Below, one piece after another: positions 10,751 through 21,624 of a stretch of DNA of 34,327 bases (position 1 is the stretch's first letter; each line of letters opens with the position of its first letter). Position numbers and translations under genes: made by a program. Location: contig JBOZIK010000001.1 in NCBI GenBank assembly GCA_051453625.1, positions 191,499,982-191,534,308 on the forward strand, in the 5' to 3' direction. The DNA is from Welwitschia mirabilis. Lineage: Eukaryota > Gnetophyta > Gnetopsida > Welwitschiales. The notes beneath the pieces are model-generated. The model was not told the origin of the DNA and searched no databases. It saw only the letters and a list, made by a program, of their open reading frames with translations.

Positions 10751-13170
10751 GAAAGAAGAAACTTGTATAAAACAAAAGAAAATTATTTCCTTTTACAAAA
10801 GAGAAAAATATCTCCATATATAGATAAACAAAGGCACATAGCTCAAGATCATAATATATCATTCATGTGACAAAAAACTAGAAAGAAATGGAGGACGTAA
10901 ACTTACAACATCATTGTTGTTTATAAACCAAAATAATCTAGAAATAGAGGTAATATATGATATTTATATGACTTGTCTTTCTTAGAATATAGAAATTCTA
11001 ATTAAGGAGTAAGTAAAATTTAGTGGAGGAAGTAGAATTTGATCCTAGATTCTATTATGTCTATCAAGTAAAAATATTAAAGAAAATAGGGGGAGAAAAT
11101 TATGCTTAGTTAGGGTAAGCTAAAAGATGGTGTCATAATAATGGATATATGAGAAAAGATAGTCTATAAGAAGGAAATGGTGTCTGTCTAAATTTAGGAA
11201 GAATTATTATTTTTTGCAAAATGTGGCAAGAGGTTTTGGACATAATATGGGACCAATGGATCTAATAATAATGAAAACTAAAAAGCCATTAATGATGAAG
11301 AAGATTAAAAAAATAGATTGGTTGAGAAATTTTTATGAGGTTTGGTTGAATAGCTATAATACAAGATAATATTAGTCTATATATTATTGGTATTTACCCC
11401 TTGACTATTACTTTTATCTTTGTTACCATTAAGCTCAGAATACTAGTCTATTACATCTTCTTATTCTTGTAGGTATGATGATGTAACTCGTCTACCTGTT
11501 ATCGACCAACTCAAGTATGATGATTCAAGTTATTACTATGCTATTTGGGCATATCATACTCCAACTCATTTTTTTCTTGAAAACCTAAAAGGGCAAGGTT
11601 TTTTTTTTAAGGAGTTTACACTGCAGTGAAAACCAACAATGACACTATAAGTGTGTTTAGGAAAATTCTGGGATTGACGTTTAGAATAAATGCCTATGTA
11701 ATCAAATCCATCATTAAAAATTTATCATTGATTTTCATAGTTNNNNNNNNNNGCATGAAAGGGAATAATAATTACTTGGTACTTAATACCAAGTTTATTA
11801 CTAAAAGATATAAATAGAAGAATAAGAGCAATCTCATGTATATAACCACTTTCATATTGAGCACTCCAAAGTGTGTAAATGTCCTTTTGTCAATGTATCT
11901 TTATTGTTTTTGACACCACATTATAATATAAGCCCATTTATCATGTGGTGCTTGGATAATATTATATGGAATTAAAATTTTTATTGTTGAGGAGGGACAT
12001 GTTTTATTTTAGTGCCCAATGATCTAAGTCAAATACTTAAAGTTAAACGAGATCACTTTGGAGACTTGTAGCCACAAAGCATGATAACTCAATGTTTCAG
12101 CTTTCACTATAGCACTGACTACAGATGTCCTATTGGTCGTTTTGGTGATGTCAATAGATCAAATAACACTATGATCATGGAATTATTCTAATTTTTAAGA
12201 TGATTCTATAATAGAAGGAAAAAACCAAAGTCATCTAGAATCAGAGAAGAAACCAAAGAGGAAAAGGTTAGAATAGGGCAATGAAATAAAAACAAAAAAT
12301 TAGAGAAGGAAGCCATAAAAACATCTACAACATTTTACCAATAAAACTCTTATTCCTACCAATTTATATCAATGAACATAATGAATGTACTTTTTAAGTT
12401 TTTTAAAACTATCATCAGAAGAGAAGTGCTAAAGACTAGGCTGCATTTTATGTACAATCAAGCTTTTAAGGGAAGGTGTTATTTACAATGGTAATTGAGG
12501 GCTTTGGGCTCTTGATCTTTATTCTTTTGATTGATATCATGCCCACTTCCTCCAATCTCTTAGTCATAGAAGGGTTAAAATGTAGTTAAGAGAACATAAT
12601 GTGGAGCTCTGGATGGCTTGTCGTCATTTGTTAATAAATAAAATTTTCATGTTTTAAAGGCCCACCCATTTGTGAAGATAGAGAATAAATTTTTCAATAA
12701 TATGATTTAATCCCAATAACTATTTTTAGTTGCAACTTTTAAAGATGGCTGAGTCAAAACACAAAATCTAATAGGATTAATAATGGCATTAAAAAAATTA
12801 CTTTAAAATATATGCAAATAGGGCATGATAAACATTCAAAAAGAGTTTTGTGTCTTTTTAGTATTGTAAGGACCTTTTACATTTCTATCTAGATTTTATC
12901 TAATTCTTTGTGTTAAATGATGATCTCAAAGCCAATTATTTTTCATTATTTATTAGTTTTTTTTGGGACATTAGTTGGGATCTTTGAGTTGTAGATTTAA
13001 TCTCTCAAGATATGTTTTCTAAGTCTACAATATAAAGATCAATAAATTTGTATGTAAGTCTGAGAAAGGGGTGGTATAGATGAGAAAAAGAAAAGTGAAG
13101 TTATAGGTCTTAAATGTTAGAGGAAATCCATCAAAGTGGCCTATAACTAATTTATTTTCTACTGTCGTTG
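10751..13170. other. Unassigned AT-rich DNA upstream of Element 1
   Basis: No gene can be named. An open frame at 11447-11629 (60 codons, no start) carries RYDDVTRLPVIDQLKYDDSS and follows a pyrimidine tract ending in tgtag, so it could be an eroded exon. Just before Element 1, at 13100-13170, the plus strand encodes NVRGNPSKWPI. This resembles the start of the endonuclease domain of plant L1-type LINEs, so Element 1 may have landed in an old LINE. Neither is strong enough to call as a gene. Confidence 0.4.
11743..11752. other. Assembly gap, 10 N
   Basis: Ten consecutive N. The open frame that crosses it has no recognisable content. Confidence 0.97.
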
Positions 13171-13175
13171 ATTAA
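13171..13175. repeat. Target-site duplication, left copy (ATTAA)
   Basis: ATTAA directly precedes the TG of the Element 1 5' LTR and is repeated at 29234-29238, directly after the CA of the 3' LTR. Five base pairs is the usual Ty1/copia duplication size. Confidence 0.9.
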
Positions 13176-13703
13176 TGTAAGAGTTCAATGTCTCATGTGA
13201 GGAGCAAGTGACTTATCTAAGGGGCTAATAAATAATTAATTAAACAATTAAGGGCTAAAGATTAATTAGATATAAGAGAAGTAATTTCTTGAAAGTAAAT
13301 GCCACTTGATGAGAAGCAGTTTCTTAAAAATAACTCCTACTTGATTAGAAGAATTATTAGAAAGTCACTGCTACTTAATGGATGGATGACTCTAATAAAT
13401 GTGAAATAAGATTCTATTCTTGATATAAAAAGTATTCTCTTTTCCCTCACCATCACTCATGTTAAAGGAATAGAAAGGTTGTCAAGAAATAGAAATCAAG
13501 TTTCTTGTTGTTTAAGCAAATAAAAGACACATTACAAATTGAGATCAAGCTTCTACAATGAATAAAGATAGGCAATCATCTTCCCTCAATAACTGTTTAT
13601 CAACATTTGTGAAAATCATGGAATTTTAAAATCCTTAATATTATAGTTTAAATGGCATAAGTTTCATGTATGATTTGAGAACCTCAAGAAACTATAATTT
13701 GCA
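13176..13703 (+). repeat. Element 1 5' LTR
   Basis: Starts TGTAAGAG and ends TTTGCA. It aligns end to end with 28730-29233. Shared blocks include ggggctaataaataattaat, cctcaccatcactcatg and ggcaatcatctt. It is 24 bp longer than its partner because of small indels. Confidence 0.92.
13424..13430 (+). promoter_or_regulatory. TATA box of the Element 1 LTR
   Basis: TATAAAA about 280 bp before the LTR end, in a position suited to start the element's RNA. The 3' LTR copy reads acataaaaag at the same place, so the box there has been damaged. Confidence 0.45.
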
Positions 13704-13705
13704 TG

Positions 13706-13717
13706 TGGTATCAGAGC
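13706..13717 (+). other. Primer binding site, initiator Met tRNA (Element 1)
   Basis: TGGTATCAGAGC is the canonical plant copia primer binding site complementary to the 3' end of initiator-Met tRNA. It lies 2 bp inside the 5' LTR. Confidence 0.93.
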
Positions 13718-14513
13718 TTTAGGTAAGGAATTCATAATTTTTCATTCTTGATTTTCAATTATGTATGAACTCTTATTGAGAAAGAGGAATCTGTCACATT
13801 TCTACACAAAAATTATAATTAACATCATTTTATCATTGTGAATTCCTAGGCACCTGAAACAGAGTGCCTAGGCACTCATTGGACTAAGAGCACTATGTTG
13901 TTATAATGCTAGATTCTTGAGCACTAGTATTACACCACCTAGGCATTGGTAAGTGAGTTTTTAGGCACTAGGACTAAAAAATTGTTTATTATTTTTCTAG
14001 TCCTATATGATTTGGGATTAATGTATTTTGGCTTTGTTAATCTCCAAAGTGGTAAAATCCTTAAGTTAAATTAATTCAAATTGGTATGCTAATTATTTTT
14101 TAATTACTCATAAATCCTAATGCTATATGAATGATATGATAATTAATGGTTTGTGAATAAATTAAAGCTTATTACTATAAGAAATTTATGAATCATCCAA
14201 AGATTGATTAGTTGTGCTTATAGTTAATGAACATGATTTTAGGTAATGTATAAGAACTATTATTTTATTTAAATACCCAAAGGTAATAAATACTTCTAAT
14301 TGATGAATGTTTCATTACCAAATGATTGATTCTTATTATTAGCATCATTTTGCTTGAATGTTATGTATTGATGTATTACCCAAAGGAGATCATTAGTATA
14401 CATTAATTGTTTGAATACTTTATGTGTATAGCATGTATTTTATGTCTTAAAACATTAATGTGAATTTTATTATTGTTGTATATATTCCCAAATTTCTACA
14501 CTCTCATGTTTCA
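13718..14513 (+). other. Element 1 5' leader
   Basis: Untranslated region between the primer binding site and the first gag homology. It holds no open frame of note. A small motif (aggcact) recurs about 13850-13975 (ctaggcacctg, cctaggcactca, cctaggcattg, ttaggcacta). Confidence 0.6.
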
Positions 14514-15296
14514 TCTGTACCCATTTTTAATGGGCTTAACTTCTTTGATTAGAGCAAGCAAGTATAATTTTACCTTAGTATATTAGATCTCGATCTTACC
14601 CTTTAGATAGAGAATCCTACTACTATTATTGATGCTAGTAGTAATGAAGAGAAGGCTCACCGTAAAACTTGAGAAAGATCCAATAGAGTTAGCGTGATGT
14701 TCATGAGAATGAGCATTATAGATAACATTAAGTCAACTCTTCTCAAAGCTGAAAGTGCTAAATAATTTATGAAGTTTATGGAAAAGCACTTCCAAATTGC
14801 TAACAAGTCTCTTTCTGAGACATTAATGAGTACCCTGACCACCATGAAGTTTGATGATTTGCATATCATGTATGAACATATTATTGAAATAATGAATATT
14901 ATAGCAAGGCTTAAGTCCTTGGGAATGGTTGTGGATGAGAACTTCCTTATACAATTTATTCTTAACTCATTACTGACTGAGTATGGCCCATTCCAAATGA
15001 GCTATAACACCATGAAAGACAAGTGGGATGTGTATGAATTACACAATATGTTGGTTTAGGAGGAAACAAGGATTAAGAATCAAGAAAGTCACTTAGTCCA
15101 TTATATGAGTCATCAATAATGTCAAGGAGTTGAAAAGAAAAACTATGAAGAAACATGATAAAGAAAAGGGGCCATGAAAGATTAATAAGGCATCCATGCA
15201 AATCCAGAAAAAAGAACCACATAATGATAAATGTCGTTTTTGTGAAAAATCTGGGCAATTCCAGAAGAATTACCCAAAATGGAAAGCTTGATTTGA
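14514..15296 (+). pseudogene. gag: Element 1 gag (capsid and zinc knuckle), broken
   Basis: Encodes the copia-type Gag that packages element RNA. Homology starts at VPIFNGLNFFD and runs through ERSNRVSVMFMR and a UBN2-like region. The longest open piece, 14769-15059, includes FLIQFILNSL and EYGPFQMSYNTMKDKW. The zinc knuckle at 15232-15273 keeps its first two Cys (CRFC), but the His is Gln (15256) and the last Cys is Tyr (15271). In-frame stops interrupt the start (after NFFD, SKQV and LTL), follow NMLV at 15057-15059 (a TAG where a Gln codon is expected), and follow the knuckle. The real start codon is uncertain. It cannot make a functional Gag. Confidence 0.85.
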
Positions 15297-15339
15297 GGAA
15301 AAAGCATAAGTTTAATGCTTATTTATGTTTTAAATCAAA

Positions 15340-15700
15340 CTTAATTGAAGTTCCACATAACATTTGGTGGATCGATTCTGGATGTACGACTCATGTTTCT
15401 AACATAATGCAAGGATTTTATTCAATCTAGACCATAAATTCACATGAGAAGTTAATATTCATGGGTAATAGAGTAAAAGCTCTAGTGGAAGATGTCAGAA
15501 CTTATTGTTTAATCCTTAACACTGGATATCATCTAGATTTATTGGAAACTCTTTATGTACCTAGTTTATTTAGGAATTTGGTTTCATTATCTAGATTTGA
15601 TGTTGCTAGATGCTCTTTTAATTTTGGTAATGGATGTTTTAGTTTATTTAAGTATAATCATCTCATTGGTATTAGTATTATTTATGATGGTTTATAAAAA
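15340..15700 (+). pseudogene. Element 1 protease and pre-integrase region
   Basis: The aspartic protease motif is WWIDSGCTTHVSN, with the catalytic DSG at 15374-15382 intact. The protease would cut the Gag-Pol polyprotein. After a stop at 15428-15430 the same frame resumes with FMGNRVKALVEDV and then LETLYVPSLFRNLVSLSRFD, a conserved copia stretch. The piece ends at a TAA near 15695. Apart from these two stops the region is well kept, and the active-site triad is still readable. Confidence 0.82.
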
Positions 15701-16868
15701 TTGAATTTAAATGCTTTGTATACTAAAACGCTCTTAACTCTACATCATAATATTACTGCTAAACATAGTTGAGTGAATGAACATTCTGCTTACTTATGGC
15801 ATAATCATTTGGATCACATCTCTAAAGAAAGAATGAAAATATTAATAAAACATGAAGTTATTCTAGATTTGAATTTCACTAACTTAAACATTTGTGTGAA
15901 TTGTATTAAAGAAAAGTAAATAAAACACACAAAGAAAGAAGCCACAAGAAGCACTCAACTACTTAAGATTGTGCACACTGATATTTACAGAACTTTTGAT
16001 GTTAACTCTTTTGAAAAGGAAAGATATTTTATCCCCTTTATTGATGAATACTCATTTTATGGGTATGTATTTTTATTGCATGAGAAATCTCAAGCAATGA
16101 GTGCCCTGAAAATTTACTTTGATGAAGTAGAAATTCAAATGGATAGAAAGGTAAGTTATCAAGTTTGATAGAGGTGGTGGCTATTGCAGAAGGTACAATG
16201 AGGCTACATGATACCCAAGTCAATTTGCTAAATTCCTTGAGAAACATGGTATTTGTGCATAGTACACAATGCCAGGTACACCACAACAAAATGGTTTATC
16301 AGAAAGGTGTAATAGAACTTTAATGAATAGGGTTATGAGTATGTTAAGTAATTTGTTTTTACCTGTATCTTTTTTGGATGTATGCCTTGAAAATTGCCAT
16401 GTACTTGTTGAATAGGATTTCTAGTAAGGCGGTTCAAAAGACACCTTTTAAACTATGGACTAGTAGAACACCTAGCTTAAGACACATACATGTTTGGGGT
16501 TGCCAGGAAAAAATAAGAATTTATAATCCATAAGAAAAAAAACTAGATGCAAGAATAATTAGTGGGTTTTTCATTGGTTATCCAAAAAAATCAAAAGGGT
16601 TTAAATTTATTGTCCTAATCATAGTACAAGAATGGTTGAAACTGGAAATTTCAGGTTCATTAAAAATGGTGAAAACAGTGGTAGTGAAATTCCACAAAAT
16701 GTGGAAATTAAAGAACTTAGATTGAAAGTTCCTCTAACTTGTACTTCTGGTGCTAAAGTAACTATTCCTCTAATTGTTGAACTGAATAATAATGAAGAAG
16801 AGTAATAAATAAATGAAATCATGTTTCACAATGAATCTATTGTAGAAGAACCACAATAAGTAGTATTA
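15701..16868 (+). pseudogene. Element 1 integrase, broken but DDE readable
   Basis: Integrase inserts the cDNA into the genome. The N-terminal zinc-binding part is LWHNHLDHISKERMK (15794 onward) with CVNC at 15893-15904 in the same frame. The first catalytic Asp is in HTDIYRTFD (15980-15982). A frameshift follows. The second Asp is in DRGGGY (16167-16169) and the Glu is in PQQNGLSER (16302-16304), 45 codons apart. That is longer than the usual D-x35-E; I believe the extra residues between the two are normal for this copia family. Stops lie at 15917-15919 and twice between the second Asp and the Glu. The C-terminal part continues through TPFKLWTSRTPSLRHIHVWG and RIISGFFIGYPKKSKG. Confidence 0.85.
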
Positions 16869-17763
16869 ATGAGGTCTCAAAGAGAAAGGAGGCCTACTAT
16901 TTCAAATGATTATGTGGTGTATCTACAAGAATTCAAACTTAACTTGAGCATTAATGTGGATGATTCAGTTTTGTTTTCACAAGCCATTAGTGATGATAAT
17001 ACTAACAATTGGTTAGATGCCATGAAAGAAGAGTTGAAATCTATGAAATAGAATAATGTATGGAATCTTGTAGAATTGCCAAAAGGTTGTAAAAGAGTTG
17101 GGTGTAAATGGGTCTTTAAGACCAAACATGAGTCTTCTAATAACCGTAAACATTACAAGGTCAGATCTATTGCAAATGATTTAACTCAAAAGGATGGCAT
17201 TGACTATAAGGAGAATTTTCCTCCAGTTTCTAAGAAAAAATTATTTCAGGATTATCATGGCACTAGTAGCTCACTATGACTTGGAACTACAACAAATGGA
17301 TGTGAAAACTTCCTTTCTTAATGGGAATTTAGAAGAGGATGTTTATATAGATTAATCAATGGAGTTCCTAATTAAAGAAAAAGAACACATCTTGTGAAAA
17401 TTAAAAAAATTAATATATGGAATTAAACAAGATTCTTATCAATAGTATCTAATGATACTATTGTTTTATTTGGATTTAAAAAAAACAATGTTGACTAATA
17501 TATATATCTAAAGGTCAATGGGAGTAAGTTTATTTTTCTGATTTTGTAAGTTAATAATATCTTTCTTACAACTAATGATTATGGTCTTTTACATGAGATT
17601 AAGAAGTTTCTTTCTAGTAACTTTGAAATAAAAGATGTGGGTGAGGCAAGCTATGTGATAGGGACAGAGATATTACAGAACAAATCATAAGGATTATTAG
17701 GCCTATCTCAAAAAAACCTATATCAACAAAGTACTAGAAATATTCAAAATGAAGAGATGTTTA
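16869..17763 (+). pseudogene. Element 1 reverse transcriptase, active site destroyed
   Basis: Starts with the copia linker MRSQRERRPTISNDYVVYLQ, then NWLDAMKEELKSM, a stop (TAG where Gln is expected), and CKRVGCKWVFKTKH. A frameshift near 17245 moves on to MALVAHYDLELQQMDVKTSF, the conserved palm block with LNGNLEEDVYI. LIYGIKQDSYQ follows. At 17547-17558 the YVDD box reads stop-V-N-N, so both metal-binding Asp are gone. In-frame stops also follow YID, HIL and SYQ. It cannot polymerise DNA. Confidence 0.86.
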
Positions 17764-18023
17764 GCATCACCCATTTTAATTTATAAAGGATAAAAGTTCA
17801 GTCATATACAATGTCCTAAGAATGATTTGGAATGGAAACAGATGGAAGCAATATTATATGCATCTGTTGTTGGGAGTTTAATGTATGTTTAGATCATCAT
17901 CCATTTTAATTTATAAAAGATAAAAGTTCAGTCTTATACAATGTCCTAAGAATGATTTGAAATGGAAACAGATGGAAGAAATTTTGTATGCATCTATTAT
18001 TTGGAGTTTAATGTATGCTTAGA
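17764..18023 (+). repeat. 130-bp tandem duplication inside the Element 1 pol
   Basis: 17764-17893 is repeated at 17894-18023 at offset 130. Both copies hold ccattttaatttataaa, atgtcctaagaatgattt and gaaacagatggaag. They differ at about ten positions (roughly 92% alike by eye). The duplicated segment encodes the copia stretch around CPKNDLEWKQMEA. Because 130 is not a multiple of three, the duplication itself causes a frameshift. Confidence 0.9.
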
Positions 18024-18410
18024 CTTATACCAGACTAGATATAAGCTTTGCAGTTGGAATCTTGGGTAGATACCAGAGTAATCCTAGATTGGATCATTAG
18101 AAAGATGCAAAGAAGATTTTGAGGTACTTATGGAAAACAAAGGAATGCATGCTTACATATAAAAGGTCTGATCATCTTGAGGTAATTGGGTATTTAGATT
18201 TGGATTTTGCTGGATGTGTGTATATAAGAAAATCCACTCTTAACTATGTATTTCTTTTAGCTGAAGGAGTAGTATCATGGAAGAGAATAAAGTAGTTAGT
18301 AGTTACTGCATCCACTATGAAAGCTAAATTTATGGCATATTTTAAGGCTACAATTTGGGCTAATTAGTTATGAAACTTTATTCTAGGACTTGTGGTAGTC
18401 AAAGTATTAT
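18024..18410 (+). pseudogene. Element 1 RNase H, N-terminal part
   Basis: RNase H would degrade the RNA strand during reverse transcription. Copia-type sequence runs from TRLDISFAVG through DHLEVIGYLDLDFAGC and the KSTLNYVFLLAEGVVSWK region to ASTMKAKFMAY and NFILGLVVVK, using more than one frame with several stops (for example where Gln or Trp codons are expected). The sequence is cut off at 18410 by Element 2. The C-terminal end reappears at 28251. Confidence 0.8.
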
Positions 18411-18700
18411 TGAATCATTATTTACTAATTGATATCAAACTAATGTTTTTTGTGTAGTGAAATTTGTTTTATCTTGTGCAAAAATATTGATCATTTATAG
18501 GTCAAAGCTAAATTATTATTTGTCACATTTTAATTTTGAAACGTGTTAATTCTTAATACCCTCTTAAGGAATCGACTAAACTTTAAGGGGTCAAATGCAC
18601 CTCAAGTAAATACATAAAAATAAACTAAATTCAGAGGGATCAATTAAACATCTAAGAGGTTAACCAAGCCTATGAAACTGAGCTCTAGTAGTTCTAAATC

Positions 18701-18995
18701 AATCATAAAGGGGTTAATCGAACATTTGATGGGTTGACAAGACTAAAGCACTATGCATCTAGTACTTTATAGATGATCATTAAGGGGTTAATCAGACATC
18801 TGAGAGATTAACTGGACTTGAGTACTATGTATCTGATACTTTTTAGCCGATCATAAAGGAGTCGATCAGACACCTAAGGGGTTGATCAAACCTAAGCAAC
18901 TAAGCATCAATCCTTCATAGTACATCAATAAGGGGTTAACCAAACCTAAAGCAAAAAATAATAATGGATATTATCTAGACCAAGTGGGTGACCAT
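18701..18995 (+). repeat. 74-bp minisatellite in the Element 2 5' LTR
   Basis: Units begin at about 18701, 18775, 18849 and 18922, each opening with (g)atcatnaaggggt. Each unit contains two half-motifs of the form GGGGTYRAYYRRAC. Further single copies of the half-motif lie outside the array (about 18568, 18634, 19022, 19139). Internal LTR repeats may bind transcription factors; that role is inferred. Confidence 0.8.
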
Positions 18996-19223
18996 ATAGA
19001 TATGCGGGTAACTGGATAAGTAGTCGACTAGACCCTAAGGAGTTGATCAAACATGAAGCTGTAAGAAACTAGGTTGAACAAAAGAACATAAGGGTAATCT
19101 ATTTAAGTGATGACACTAGGTGGAGTTAATCAAACTTTTAAGGGGTTGACTAATTGTAATGAAAATGAAAATTTTTATAGCCATTATGTATCCATTTTAT
19201 GTCTGTTGAAAGAAATTTTTACT

Positions 19224-19230
19224 TATAAAA
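19224..19230 (+). promoter_or_regulatory. TATA box of the Element 2 LTR
   Basis: TATAAAA in cttataaaaacccaaaa, about 610 bp before the LTR end. In the 3' LTR the matching site reads cttttaaaaatccc, which is no longer a TATA box. Confidence 0.45.
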
Positions 19231-19840
19231 ACCCAAAAAATATATAATTATATATTGCCAAGAGTCAAAATCATTGCATCAAACTTTTGAATCTCCTAGA
19301 TTTATTCATTATACTCATTGACTTTTCATTCCTAATGAAACACAAATTAAGAACTTTGGTATGTTTGCATACATGATTAGATTTGTAGTACTCTTTATTT
19401 TTAGATTGTATCATCTTCTAAAGAAGTGCTTTAATACCATTCGTAAGCCAGATATCAAGTGATATCTATTCATTTGGGCATAGTATCATCACTACTATGC
19501 TTTCTTACAAAAGATTGAAACTAACCTTTTAGAAAAAGCCCATTTGTAAAGGTTACAAGTGAATCTGTAACACCTTGAAAGAGAGTAACGGAGATCCAGA
19601 TCAGACTTGGATAGAAGCTAATCATCAAGAGTGGAATAGGGGGCTTTCCTGGACCACTATAAATCTTGTATGATTTTGATTGGTATTTCTGTGCTTTCTC
19701 TCTTTTAGTTTTTCAAATTACTTTTAGTTTTCTTACATAAGTTTTTATTAATTCATTTCAAGCAAGTTAATATTATTAAGTTATTTGAATAAATTTTTAA
19801 GAGCCTATTCACTGTCCTTTAGGATTTTTGATCTTACATT

Positions 19841-19852
19841 TAGTATCAGAGC
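19841..19852 (+). other. Primer binding site, initiator Met tRNA (Element 2, one mismatch)
   Basis: TAGTATCAGAGC lies 2 bp after the LTR end. It differs from the canonical TGGTATCAGAGC by one G-to-A change, probably decay after insertion. Confidence 0.88.
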
Positions 19853-19903
19853 TTCATTAGATTTATGTTAAGATCCTAACAGGTCTAGACTCTAGAACTC
19901 AAA

Positions 19904-20935
19904 ATGAGTAACCATTTTGATATTTTTTCCATTGATCATCCACCTATGTTTAATGGGTTAAATTATGCATATTAGAAAAGAGAATATTTCTTAAATCCCT
20001 AGATGCAGACATTGAAGAGGTTATATACAATAAATATACTATGCTTACTTTAATGAAAACCAATGCTAATGGTAATACTATTTTAGTTTCAAAAACCCGA
20101 GACCAATGGACTCCCATCAATAGATCTAGACCTACTATATATGCCTATAATATTAATGCTATATTTTATGTAGTTTGTGCAGATGAATTCAAATGGATTG
20201 TAAACTATGAACATGTAAATAAGGCATGGGATATTTTTGAAGTTGCACATGAAGGAACATCCACCATTAAATAAGTTAAACTCCAAATGCTTATTTTAAA
20301 ATTGGAAGACATTCATGTGGATGAAGAAGATACTTTACATGAATTCTTTTCCAAGCTTATTGACATCATGAATTTCATGGCAAATCTAGGCAAAAGATTG
20401 GATGAGGTAAAAGTGATCCAAAAAGTGCTAAGATACCTTCCAAAGAGATTTAAACTAAAAGGCATAGCAATCAAATAAATTAAGGATATCAACATGATGG
20501 CCTTAGAAGAACTACAAGGTAATTTATAAACATATGAATTAAAATTTTCTAAAGATAAGAAGAAAGGTATTATTTTGAAGTGTGTGCAGGAAAAGTATAG
20601 GTTAGATAAATCAGATAAAGATCTAGATGATAATGAAGTTACTCTCCTAGTAAGAAGATTTAAGAAACTTTTACACAAAATAAATAAGGAAAGTAAGCCA
20701 AGTAGAGGTGCAAGAAGAGGACACTTAAAGTTCAAAAAGGACTAGGAAAAAGGAAAAGAGTTCCAATGCTATGCATGCAAAGGCTTTAAACACATGGAAA
20801 ATGAGTTCCCAAATAATAATAAAGGACAAAGAAAATTAAATACATCTTTATTTATTGCAATATGGAACAATGTAAATGAGGATGATGATAGTAGTTAAGG
20901 TCAAGATTCAGATGGAGATAGAAGACTTTCTTTCA
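19904..20935 (+). pseudogene. gag: Element 2 gag, broken
   Basis: The start chosen is ATG 19904, which opens MSNHFDIFSIDHPPMFNGLN, the usual N-terminus of this Gag type. A stop follows after NYAY, where a Trp codon is expected. Further pieces are NKAWDIFEVAHEGTSTIK, then (after a TAA) LILKLEDIHVDEEDT and VLRYLPKRFKLKGIAIK, both UBN2-like. The zinc knuckle at 20767-20808 reads CYACKGFKH with the final Cys changed to Phe (20806). Downstream the protein is acidic (NEDDDSS). Stops at several Gln or Trp positions prevent a full product. Confidence 0.85.
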
Positions 20936-21624
20936 TGGTAATTGCGCCTCCACTCCAGAACTTACTCAGTACATTGGAACCTAATGATTTGGATGTCATT
21001 AAAGAAGATCAAGATGAGCTTGAAGACACCTATTAGGAACTATATGTGGAATGTGAAAAGTTGGCAAAGTGCATAAATGATCTGAACAAGATTGTAAAAT
21101 ATCTCACCAAAGAAAAGGAGGAAATGGAATCAAAGTACAAAAAGATGAAATTTAAAAATTTCTATCTTGTACTACAAGTAAAAGATTTATCTCATTTTGT
21201 CAATAAAGTTTTTAGTGGTTAAACTAAATTGAAACATATGCTTGAAATCTAGTAACAGGCTCATGATAAATTAGGTATTATTTTCATCCCCTAAAGATCA
21301 CAAAGTAAGCAAAATCACATCACTTAGTAAAATAAGTTTATTTCTAAAGTTACTTGTTATTTTTATGGTAAGTCAGGTCATTTAAATCTAGTTTATAATG
21401 CTAGAAAATTGATGTTATTTTCAAATTCAATTAGTTCATTTCCATTTAAATTTATTCTAAAAGGAAGTGTACCACATCAGTCTAAAATAACTAAGTGGGT
21501 GAAAGCTAATGATTTGAAAAGTCTTTTGATTCAGACATCTTTTAAGATTTCAAATGGCACTAGATGATATTTGGGTAGTGGGTCCTCACGAAATCTAATG
21601 GGAGAGAAATATAGATTTAAATAG
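20936..21624 (+). pseudogene. Element 2 coiled-coil, second zinc knuckle and protease, inactive
   Basis: A charged coiled-coil-like region (ELYVECEKLAKCINDL, YLTKEKEEMESKYKKMK) follows gag, as is usual in Sirevirus-type elements. A second knuckle-like motif, CYFYGKSGHLNLVYNARK near 21355, has two Cys changed to Tyr. The protease motif is YLGSGSSRNLMGEKY (21568 onward), where the catalytic Asp of DSG is Gly (21574-21576). The protease is therefore dead, and several stops break the frame. Confidence 0.8.

Larger units (their letters stand above)
18411..19838 (+). repeat. Element 2 5' LTR
   Basis: Starts TGAATCATTATTTAC and ends GATCTTACA, just before the primer site. It pairs with 26840-28250. 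The two agree at very roughly 80-85% in the first 120 bp by eye. The central part is a minisatellite, followed by a TATA box and a long transcribed region. Confidence 0.9.

Noticed and set aside
16038-17125. Minus-strand frames inside Element 1 pol (16038-16289, 16619-16822, 16910-17125)
   Set aside because: Shadows of the integrase and RT coding strand.
18601-19160. Repeats in the Element 2 LTR as a CRISPR array
   Set aside because: The units are contiguous 74-bp tandem repeats without unique spacers, in a plant LTR.
20313-20735. Minus-strand 140-codon frame inside Element 2 gag
   Set aside because: Antisense shadow of gag; its Leu/Ser-rich content mirrors Lys/Glu-rich Gag codons.
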